Source: Dendrophyllia cribrosa (Eukaryota; Cnidaria; Anthozoa; Scleractinia; Dendrophylliidae). From it: a stretch of DNA of 64,000 nt. The stretch is from assembly GCA_024195265.1 (NCBI GenBank), contig JAJLRJ010000005.1:14699036-14763035 (forward strand), in the 5' to 3' direction. The stretch's first letter is position 1; each line of letters opens with the position of its first letter. Below are positions 11,023 through 23,000 of this stretch, one piece after another. Position numbers and translations under genes: made by a program. The notes under the pieces were generated by a model that searched no databases, was not told the origin of the DNA, and saw nothing but the letters and a program-made list of their open reading frames with translations.

Positions 11023-14000
11023 ACTCATATATAAGTTATTTGGGTATGTGCCATTGTGAAGGGTATGGTTTTCAAGCAGTGTAGTCTGGGTCTGGGATAG
11101 GGTATAGAAATAATCAGAGAGGTTTGGTCTAGAAATTATAGGGTATCATTTGCCAGGAAACTGATCAGTGGTATGTAGAATTAGTCTTACTAGAATAGGA
11201 ATAATATTGAAACTTGGAAGAGAAAGAGCCTTCACTAAATGGAATTTAAATTGTTGCGGCAACATTGTTGAGCCATAGTGTTCTCCATTGAAAACACTAT
11301 GGCTCTAGATATTGGCTCAGATATCCAAAAGTTATCAAGATGAACACAGCATGCAGCTGGAAATTGGTGACTGTAGTACAGACTAAAAATAAATAAATAG
11401 CTCATTGTTCTTCATAATATGAGCTCGTAAACCCGAGGTAAAAGTGGTGAGTGATCAGATTGAATATCCTAAGCTATATAAAGTGTGTGCCATGTACTTT
11501 TGACGCTTTTGCCTCCAGGTTAAATTATAATGGGATGTTGTAAGATATTGTTTTAATAATTGAAGGGCCGAGAGCATGTCCAGCCTATATGACTTTTTAG
11601 GCCTTTTTTATTTTTTCTTGCTCAGATTTGTCCAATTTTGGCATGTGAACTAGAAATTAGTTGCAAAACATTGTTCCGAATTTTTTTCCGTTGTTTTTTC
11701 CGTCGTTTTCGAGAAATACCGTATTCAAAAAAAAAAAATCAATCAATCAAAGGCTCCTATTGTAACGCAATATTGCGGTAAGCTTCTGTTTTCGCACTGA
11801 CACGGTTCGATATTTTTGTAAAATTAAACGTTAGAAATTTTGACGAACGCAAAAAAAGTAAATCACTTTCATAATGTCCAGTTCGAAGAAAGAAAGAAAA
11901 AAAAAAAAAAAAATGAGGCCGAGCGTGATTCGAACCCGGAGCCGTCCGAGCGCAAATCCCCGACCAAACCACTAGACCACAGACGAACACATGCTCACTT
12001 CAGCCTACGTTTTATTATTAAAAGGTTGATACGCATCAAAACGCGTATCTCGATTTCAAAATCCTTTTAGATCGAATTTAATGTTGCATTAAAGACTCCA
12101 AATGCGAAACGTCTTCCCGCCGGCCAGCAACAACTCACTTCGAGCTGCCCAAAGCTGTATTTCAAGTGCCCGACCACGCACAGCGGACCCATCTACCACT
12201 GTCGCAAAGCATGTCGGGAAATCCTACAACAAAACCGAAATGGAGTTCCCACCCGAAAGTTATTGCAAAATACTATAAGTCTCAAAGCACTTCGGATATC
12301 GGGCATTTCGACCACGGCACGGGATGGGAAATGGCCCACAACTCTCAACGCTGCCCCTTTTCTGATCCGAAGTGATTCCAGACTTTCCCGCCGGCTCGTC
12401 TTCCCGACCAAGGTCCGTTTTTCACCTCCAGCGCTAAATGGCGCTTCAGACACAAGGAAGGACAAGAAACACGACTCGTTTCTTTGAGAAGTGCTAGAGA
12501 CTCAAGGATTTCCGGACTTAATGATGTCTTTCAATCACCGGACGGGCCTCATACACGTTGACTTACACACACGCTACAGAGGCGATGTGTTGCCGCAGTG
12601 AGCTCACGATAGATAAGCGAGCCAGGCGTGCGTAAATAACGGTATTTTCGTTTAGTTGTTGGCACTGGTCAGAAGTATTGCAGTCGCGTATTCTCACGGC
12701 CAAACTGCTTTCAAATGGCTTCGAAATTACGCTCTGAATGTACCGTCAAAGCACTGGAGGGCCAGAACTCTGCTTTTTTCAGGTGAATTGGTCAAATTCC
12801 TTAGGGTTAGTGCAAATTCGACAAGGGCTTGTGATATTATTCGTTGTACGATAAAATGAGGCTATTCTGAGCTATTCTGAGCGAGAAAAAATAGAAAAAG
12901 GCCTAAAAAGTCATATAGGCTGGACATGCTCTCGGCCCTTCATATCTAAACACACTAATCTGCTAATCTTATTATTTAAAGTCATTATTATTCATAACAG
13001 CAATCCCGAAACCGCAAGTTATTCGCTTCACTGCTTTTAATCAACTCAAGTTGTTCGTTTCACTTGAAAAATTCACAAGATGTTTGTTTTACTGCCTCTA
13101 AACAGCCAAGTTTCTCGCAAAAAGCATAAGTTGTTTGTTTCGCTGCTTTTAAACCTCTCCAGTTGTTCATTTCACTGCGGCTGAACCGCTTTAGTTGCTT
13201 GTTTCACTTAATAGAAACTCGCGAAACTCGCAAAAATCGCAAGTTTTTCGCTTTACTGCTTTTAAAGCACTCAGGTTGTTCGTTTCACTGCTTTTAAACC
13301 GCTCATGACAAGTTGTTCCTTTCAAAAAACCCTGCAGCATTTTGTCTTTGCCGTACTAGATGCCCCTTGGGATTTCTTTTATGAATAACAATAACTTTAG
13401 ATAATTAGATTAGCAGATTAGTGTGCTTAGATATGAAGGGCCGAGAGCATGTCCAGCCTATATGACTTTTTAGGCCTTTTTTATTTTTTCTTGCTCAGAT
13501 TTGTCCAATTTTGGCATGTGAACTAGAAATTAGTTGCAAAACATTGTTCCGAATTTTTTTCCGTTGTTTTTTCCGTCGTTTTCGAGAAATACCGTATTCA
13601 AAAAAAAAAAATCAATCAATCAAAGGCTCCTATTGTAACGCAATATTGCGGTAAGCTTCTGTTTTCGCACTGACACGGTTCGATATTTTTGTAAAATTAA
13701 ACGTTAGAAATTTTGACGAACGCAAAAAAAGTAAATCACTTTCATAATGTCCAGTTCGAAGAAAGAAAGAAAAAAAAAAAAAAATGAGGCCGAGCGTGAT
13801 TCGAACCCGGAGCCGTCCGAGCGCAAATCCCCGACCAAACCACTAGACCACAGACGAACACATGCTCACTTCAGCCTACGTTTTATTATTAAAAGGTTGA
13901 TACGCATCAAAACGCGTATCTCGATTTCAAAATCCTTTTAGATCGAATTTAATGTTGCATTAAAGACTCCAAATGCGAAACGTCTTCCCGCCGGCCAGCA

Positions 14001-17000
14001 ACAACTCACTTCGAGCTGCCCAAAGCTGTATTTCAAGTGCCCAACCACGCACAGCGGACCCATCTACCACTGTCGCAAAGCATGTCGGGAAATCCTACAA
14101 CAAAACCGAAATGGAGTTCCCACCCGAAAGTTATTGCAAAATACTATAAGTCTCAAAGCACTTCGGATATCGGGCATTTCGACCACGGCACGGGATGGGA
14201 AATGGCCCACAACTCTCAACGCTGCCCCTTTTCTGATCCGAAGTGATTCCAGACTTTCCCGCCGGCTCGTCTTCCCGACCAAGGTCCGTTTTTCACCTCC
14301 AGCGCTAAATGGCGCTTCAGACACAAGGAAGGACAAGAAACACGACTCGTTTCTTTGAGAAGTGCTAGAGACTCAAGGATTTCCGGACTTAATGATGTCT
14401 TTCAATCACCGGACGGGCCTCATACACGTTGACTTACACACACGCTACAGAGGCGATGTGTTGCCGCAGTGAGCTCACGATAGATAAGCGAGCCAGGCGT
14501 GCGTAAATAACGGTATTTTCGTTTAGTTGTTGGCACTGGTCAGAAGTATTGCAGTCGCGTATTCTCACGGCCAAACTGCTTTCAAATGGCTTCGAAATTA
14601 CGCTCTGAATGTACCGTCAAAGCACTGGAGGGCCAGAACTCTGCTTTTTTCAGGTGAATTGGTCAAATTCCTTAGGGTTAGTGCAAATTCGACAAGGGCT
14701 TGTGATATTATTCGTTGTACGATAAAATGAGGCTATTCTGAGCTATTCTGAGCGAGAAAAAATAGAAAAAGGCCTAAAAAGTCATATAGGCTGGACATGC
14801 TCTCGGCCCTTCAATTGGACCACTGTAATAGTGACACAATCATGTACAGTTCTGAAAATCACAAGTCTGGGATAGGGTAAGGATGTTTGGTGCACCTAGT
14901 CTAGTATAGGGTCGTATAGGGTTGCAAAATCAGCTGAACATGGTCTGGTGCGTGCATAGGGTAAGGGTTTCAGAGTCCCATTGGTATACCCCCACCCAAA
15001 AATATACAAAGTAGCCCCCCCCCCCCCCTCCCCCCCGGCCCTAGTCCCACTCTCATCCTGTGTATTTATTTTTAGCTCTGTTTTTCTTTTTCTCCTTCCC
15101 CACAAAATTCTGGTAGTAGCCTGAGATAGACAGTGTTTCACATCCATCAGGAGAATTAACAAATGGCTCTAAGTTGTCTCACGTGTAACAAAATCTGGAA
15201 GCGCACAAGAGAACAGGATATTACAAGCACATGAAAGCTAAGAAATAGATGTGGGCCTCTTTTTTGACTAACACATAGTTTTTGCTCTTCTTTAATTATA
15301 AGGTTGCATGTGTGAAGTGGAGAAAGTCATTTGGAGTTAATGGTATGCTGATTTATGTAAACACTAGTTAATTTAAGTCCTATAACTTTGGCTTAAATTG
15401 TGCACTTCACTATAATAACAGACACCCTATTTTTACGGAGGGGAGTCAAAGTCCATACAAATAGGATTTTACTGAACATAACTCCCGCTGTTACAAACTC
15501 TCTCTATTGTGGACAATGAATTGTGCCCGGGGGGGGGGGGGGGGGGGACTCCCATATAAAAATGATGGGGGTGCTCGTCGTACCTTTTAGGGGTCAAAAT
15601 TTGTAGATTGGTACCGCTTAGGGTACTAAAGTCTAAAATGACTTCCGTTAGAATTATTGCGGTACCTTTTAGGGTATGAGCCGAAAAAATATGACAGAAT
15701 ATGTCATGTGTTGTTTTAGAATTGGTACCTCTTAGGGGAAAAAATTATTTTATGCCACGCCCATCAAACGAGATTCTGGTACCTTTTAGGGTGTTTTTCG
15801 AAAATTTCCGACGAGCACCCCCATCATTTTTATATGGGAGTCCCCCCCCCGGGGAATTGTGGTGGTCCTAAAGATGTCTGTTATATAGTGTTGGACAGAA
15901 AAATTCGGTTTTATCATCTGAGTTGATAAGGTAAATTCCCCACCGTTATGTGATTCAAAGGCTAAAATTTGGAGCCCAAGCCCTTCATCAGAGCAAAGGG
16001 CTGACTTTTTTCACTCTGACAAAGTTCTAGCACTTTTGAGAAACAACAGCTTTTGAATATCTTTTGGGTGACCAATTTACCTTTTATCACTGAACTCCTG
16101 TTTCATTCTCCTACTAATGCAGTTAAGAAACTAACCGCTGTATTCATTCGCTTAAGTATTGTTTAACTGGTTTTTTTTTTGTTGCACAGAACTTACAGAA
16201 AGATCAATTGACCGTAGACTGTTTGAGGCTGGTTTTCTTTTCCCACATAACCAAGACAAAGATGGCAACACCCTGGGTAACTAACTTGATTTTTAGTAAC
16301 TATTTATCATTGAAGGGACACTGTCACGAGTGCACATGCGGCAGTTCCACGAATCGAAACTTGAAAAGTTCTGCTTGAATTTTTCAAGTGTCAATTTCAA
16401 AATGGTGTCGACTAGTGGCGGTGGTCATGGTGGAAAACGAAAAAACTCAGGGGGAAAGGATAGTTGGTAATGAAGCCAAAAAGAAAGAGTGGGCGAAATC
16501 GGAAGTGATCCTAGTCCGCGCATGTGATTCCTTGACAGTGTTCCATTACAGGTAAATAATCAACTTTTTTTTAAGAATGAGTTAATTTTTAGTGATATGT
16601 TTTCTAGTAGAGAAATTCAAATCATTATTTGAAACCTTTGGAGATACTGGTCAGGAAGTGGGAATTGCTATCATTAATTCATAAATTGAAAAATAATATT
16701 GCATTCACAGTCCAAATTACTGGTAATTATTGTAGTTGTAGTAAGTAAAGTCGCGCACACGAGCCAGAAGGCTCACAACGGCCGGAGCTTAAACCCGGTT
16801 TCTGTAGCATGAAGCGACTAGGAATATTGCTACTCCCCCCTGGATGGGATGCTAGTCCATCGCAGGGTTACCCCCAGCATTTTTTTGTCGCCGGTACCCA
16901 TTTATACACCTGGGTGGAGAGAGACAGTGTGGAGTAAAGTTTCTTGTCTAAGGAAACAACACGACGGCAGAGACCAGGCTTCGAACCATCGACCTTCAGG

Positions 17001-20000
17001 TTGAAAGCCCGACGCACTAACCACTAGACCACCGTGGCTCCACATTGTAGTTGTAGACATAACCAAAATTATATTTATTTCAAATTGTAAATAGATATAA
17101 ATTATGCTAAATAATTAATAATTTAAGAAAATGATACTGTAACTAAACATTTTTGTACTTTGGTCATTTGCTTATAATCTTAAATTTAACTTGAAGTTTT
17201 TTTTTTCAGTCATCTTCACTGGCAAGTTATACAAGAAAGACCCTCAACAACACCCAGAAGTAAAAAGATTTCTTGTTTTTCTTTTGGAAAAGCATGTGAG
17301 TAAATCAATGTTACATTATTTTATTGTTTTTATATATGTACGAGTGGAGGCGCGGTGACTGTCGCAGTTAGTGCGTTGGACTTCAGATCTAAAGGTTTGT
17401 GGTTCGTGGCCTGGTCTTGACCATCATGTTGTTACGCTAGACGAGGCTAGCAACTTTACTCCACATTGTCTTTCTCCACCCCTGAGGTGTATAAATGGGT
17501 ACTGGCGACAAAATGCTGGGGGTAACCCAGGGGGCTAATATTGTTTGTTAATTTAAGTCATTCACTGATTATTACAAATTTATACAATGTAAGTTGTAGT
17601 GCATGTGGACATTATTTATCCTTGCATCAAGATGTGCATATACTTGACTGCAGTATAGCTAACTTACACCTACAGCTATAGAATGAATATATTTTTGAAA
17701 TGTGTCAGAAGTATTTTCAGTGTTAATGTTATTTTTTCTGGTTGCACTGTAAAAGAATCTTGTCAGCTATTGGACGGACTATTAACAGTTATGGTTAATC
17801 CATTAGTACAGTATGTATTATTAACAAATTAAATTAATATGCAGATGGTTTTCCTTTGTGAACAATCTTTGAAAACAACCAGGATAAATGATATTCTATT
17901 TTTAATGTTTGCAGGCAAGAATGTTTCCTGGTCGCAAAATAACCATGATCTTTGATATGCAAGAGGCTGGCCTTGCCCAAATGGTTAGCTTTGTATACAC
18001 TAACTTATATCATCATGTAAAATATTTTGACATAATCATAGTGATTAAATTAGGATTGTGGTGCAATCATGGTGAGATTTGCAAACGTGATTAATTTACT
18101 CACAGATTGCAGCTGTGGACAAGTTCGATCGCGGCAATCTTGAAAAAAGTGCTACAATCATACCTAAACTTTTATATGGGTCAAACTTGGTTTCTTTGAG
18201 TTTCTCGATAATTCTCACGTAGACACACATTATCCATGTTCAGGGCTCGAAATAGCGGCCTGCCAATGGCCAAATGGCAGGTCAAATTTCAGGTTTGGCA
18301 GGCGAAAATAATGATGAACTGCCAGATGGATAATAAAATGGAAGGCGAAACTTACTGGACTGGTTTTATAACATTTTCTACTCCTCTTACTATGCTCCTT
18401 TATCTGCTATTTCTTTTCACAAATCAATCGTTCTTGACGAAAAATAATAAAGGTTAAAGTATAGGGTTGTCAAAAAGCGCCGGCGATTGGCGATATGGCC
18501 GGTACTGCAAGGTTTTCGCGGTCTAAAAATCGCCAGGAAAAGCGGGAAAAAATCAGCCAATTTAAAAACGAAAACAGAAATAAAAGCTTTTATAATGAAA
18601 CTGCGGATGCTCCGATTTTCGTTTGAAGATTTTTTTGCCTGCCTTGACATCCCGCGCCCATTTACTTTACTTTCATGTGCATTGTATGTAATCTGATATT
18701 TGCAAGTGCGGTATTCACGGTTTGGTGGTTTCTGACTTTGTTAGTTTGCTGTCTGGAATAAAATCTGTTTTTTTCTCTTCAAAAAAAACTTTCTAACTTT
18801 GGAGTCTGGCCGTAATGCAATTGAAAACAACGAAACTATCCGGGAACTGTGTACAACATTCAAAAGGAACTAAACATTGTTTTATTTACTGTGTGTTTCA
18901 ATTCGATCAAGTGTCGATTTATAAATAGTGAGTCACGTATACTAATAAATTTTCAGCGACCAAAAACCTCCGTAAGGAAATTTCAACATCCTTGCACATC
19001 GGCATGAAAGTTAGGCTCTCCAGTGGGATATACATGTAGGGCGAAGAAAAAACAGCGAACGGGGAGTTTTCCTGCGGCTCGCTTCACTCACCGACTTTTC
19101 CTCGCGAGTTTTATCTTCGTGGCGCTATCTACTTTCGTCATACCCCCACAAGGGGTACCTTTCGTCATACCCCACAAAGAGGCCTGTTCACAGACTACAT
19201 GAAAGTCAGAAGTTTGAAAGTATGAAAGTTTTAAAAAAACAATAAAACAATACTTTACTGTCTTCACCCTTGCTAAAGGTTTGATGTAACCAAATAAAAG
19301 GGATCTCCCAAACTTTAGTCGATTTTCCCGTGTTCTACGTCTCTGATGGGAGTCTAGAATTTTTTCGCGAGGCGTCTCAAAACCTACTTCATTAAAAGAA
19401 AAAATTTTGATATGTGGCAGGCCAAAAAATTAAATGGCAGGTCCAAATTTGTTTGGCCTGCCAAAAATTAAAAAAAAATGGCAGGCTATAATTTTTTTCT
19501 GTTTCGAGCCCTGATGTTGTTTGTGTGTAGAATTTAGCTGTGTGCCCTCCATTTCAGTAGTTTGTACTCGTAATAATAAATTATTGTTTAATCACATGTT
19601 AAGTGGACATTGTTTTGGCTGGCAAACCCCAAATGTAGCTCCCAGCTGTGAGTTTGCAAAGATTATTTTTTAATAGCCATGTTGATCACAGGCAGTGCTA
19701 GGATTCTGCAGGAAATGTAACTCCATTGGTAAATATAATTTATATCGCAGTGTTACATTTGGTAACTACAGGTACTTAAACAGCAATTATAATTATTAAA
19801 TGTTTTGTTATTTTGCAGGACATGGAATTTGTAAGATTTATCATTAACTGTTTTAGGGATTATTTCCCATGCACATTAGGTATGGAATTTAATTTAGTAA
19901 CTGCATGTTATATGTAAATAGAACGTTTGCCCGTAAAAAATGGTTTAATACAAATTGCAGTGGTGGTATTCGTTATTTTAATATAAGTCACCACATTAGA

Positions 20001-23000
20001 ATGTTAAAAGCTCATAACTCATTATCATTTTATAAAAACTGGGTTACTGGCAAATGTTCTGCTATATGGTAATTGTTTTCAATAATTAGGATTGTTTATA
20101 CAAATGCCTTGTTACTTTAATTGCTGGTAGTTCTCTTGGTCATTTTCTTTCAAATATTAACCCACTCAATACACTGACATTCATATATACCAACAACAGA
20201 CAGTTTTTCCCACCCAAGCTAAAACACTCTTATATCTCTTAGTTAATATGCCTGGGCAATAATTTTGGCTACTGAATTCGTACCGTGTTTGGAAAATTGC
20301 CAAATACACTTTAAAAGACAGCTGAACTGTATTCATGAATATTTACAATTATAGCTCTTCTGTGGCTCGCCATATCCATGTACAATTCTGCTGCTCATAT
20401 TTACTGATTTTATCTATCTATCCGACCAGTATATGGAAGGTCATGAGGCTTCTAACGATGAATAAAATCTTACTACTGTACTGTTATAACATTACTTTAA
20501 TATTACAGTGTAAAATGAATCTTCCTCTGATTATTTATAGCTTGGTTGTTAGTTGTGGAGTTACCCTGGATTTTATCAGGTATGTCATAAAAATATTCAT
20601 TAAATATATTCAAAAATCTCAAAATTAAAAACTACCATATGTCAAATTTTGGTATTTTTCACCTATAAACAATATAAATAATTTAAATAAATAATTAGAG
20701 ACTTATATAGCGCACATATCACAATGTCTCATGGCGCTTTACATACACATATGAGAATGAGATAGGATGTCAGCTTATGAAGGCACCTCAGGCAGCCGCT
20801 ATATGTTTTTTTTTAGTCAAGAAAGCACTTTCGTCCCAATTGAGAAAGTACATGGCAGGTCCATGTAAGTTTAAGTGAAAGAGTTGGCAAAATATTTTGT
20901 ACTTTCGTGAACCAAAAAGGACATTGAAACATATTTTGGCTAACATGAGTGTAACTAAGTACCCTACATCACTCTTCAGGCCAAAAAAAAAATTGTGAGA
21001 TGTGAGCTGATATTTTGGTCCAATTGGATCTCTTTTACCTCAACTAACATTAACTAGTCATTTTGTTTTTGCAAAAATTTAATATATTTCTTGGCCGAAA
21101 GCACAATAAATATTAAATGCGGAATAAGACCCTAAGTGACTTTTGATTTAATGTCAAATTCTCCCTGTGTTTCACAAGGAAATACAATGCAATTTGGAAG
21201 GAGAATCTAGCAGTTTATCACAAGTCACTTAGGGCTTTTTTCCAGGCAACCCTTACTCACAAATTATTTGTGAGTAAAAAATGCTGACATTTGACATAAG
21301 GGGGTTATGCCCCCAGCCCTTTAAATTTTTTGCATGATGTATGCTATGAAACCACAAGATATTCAACTGAAGCTAATTTAATTAATTTAGAAAAATTATA
21401 ATAATTATATTATCTTAATTCACAAAAGAAAGACCCTTATCTTCCCCTTAAATGCTTCGTAACTCCCATCATTAATTGGTAGGAGGAGGTGGGAGCTTGT
21501 TCGAAAACGGATGGGGGTGATTGTTTGTCGGGTCAGGTGGAATGTAGAACTTTTATGTTGCAGTTGTACATTTTCAGGTTTGCTTCAAGGACTTTTGTCC
21601 ACCATTGTAGTTTCCTTCTTAAAATAAGAAGGAAGGGGTCCTCGCCTAGATCTGCCATGACATTGCACCGCTGCCTTCATGGTTGACCAATTGCTGTTTT
21701 CACTTGTCTATTTGTTTTCTCTGACTAAAAACAGCTGCATGGAAAATTGTGAAGACTTGGTTGAGTCCCGAAGCTGTTAATAAAATCAGGTACAGTAAAG
21801 CTATGCCCTGTTTCTTTAAATAAAGTGGACCAGTGAGGGGGTTCTGGAATCAATTTTCTAACATTTTATAAACTTTCGCTTTTTAGACTGCATCCTTCCA
21901 CTGAACAGTGTGGGGAATAATAATGATAATATTAATAATAATTTATTTATTTATTTAGCGCTATATCTATTAACTGACAAAGTGCTTACAACATTACAAT
22001 TATAGAAAATAAAGTCGCTAACAGGCCAAAAACTAATACAAAGAAATAGTACTTTAAGAGCCAATCATGACAGGATTGTCTAAGTAATAAATTTAATGTA
22101 CGGTAAGCTCAAAGTATTTTAAATTAGTACGTTGCATCACAAATTTCATATCTAATTGGAATTTGTTTAGCGGTAGTTCCCAAACCCATGCTGTAAGATA
22201 TAAAAGTGTGATGACTGTTTAAGGTTTATTTCCCTTCTGCTTTTGTTTTCGTTTTCTAGGTTTTTAAGCAAACCTGAACTTAAGGAGTTAATCGATGAGG
22301 ATAAGCTTATTACCAGATTAGGCGGAACAGTGAGTATGAAGGAGAGTTTTATTATTGGCTTCTGGAACATTAATGTAGCTCAAACCAATCGGACGGTTTT
22401 TTGGTTTATTTAACGAATCCTGTCTTAGCTTAATAATATCGAGCCTACTTTGACTTACTGTTTACTTACTGTTTACATGATACCACCACAAATGTGGTGG
22501 TATCATGTAAACAAATGTAGAGCCATAAGAGGGAACCGGAGTGAACTCGCCCCGTCGCGAAAGTCGCCCCGGTGTCATGTAAACACCCCCTAAGTAATGA
22601 TCCGCATAAGAAGGATAGCGCTGAACGGCAATGCACGATGGAATGTCAACTTTTTCCATTGTAAGTTACAACTAGTGATCTCATTGGCCTAGACTCAAAA
22701 ACCGCTTAAAAGTTAAGGATCAAGGTGCATTTTGTCCAATTTTTTTAAGGTTTCAAGTAATTTGAGACCCAATCGCACAACATGCAAGTTTTAAAAGATA
22801 TTGCATTTGAGGAACTTCGTCAAAGAAGCAAAATTATTAGCTATATTGTCTTCAGCTATTCTGTTTGGTTAAGCACGAACATTTCCTAAAATTTATTTGA
22901 CACAAATGGATTTTCTTTATTTTTATACTGAAATAAAATTATGAACCAGGATCAGCCCCTCCTCTATTCTTGAAATCAAAGATATTCTATGTGGGAAAGA

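Noticed and set aside
11915..11990. Functional tRNA gene
   Set aside because: A- and B-box-like blocks are present but acceptor and anticodon arms do not pair properly; a poly(A/T) tract follows and it lies in a transposon. The SINE head at 17043 was rejected as a tRNA gene for the same reasons.
12166..12859. Open frames of 67-90 codons inside the 1.38-kb element, repeated identically in copy 2
   Set aside because: Frames overlap on both strands, show no transposase motif, and their conservation only reflects recent duplication of the element.
11562..14812. LTR retrotransposon interpretation of the two direct copies
   Set aside because: The direct repeats have inverted ends rather than TG...CA, and the 493-bp interior has no primer-binding site, polypurine tract or coding region.
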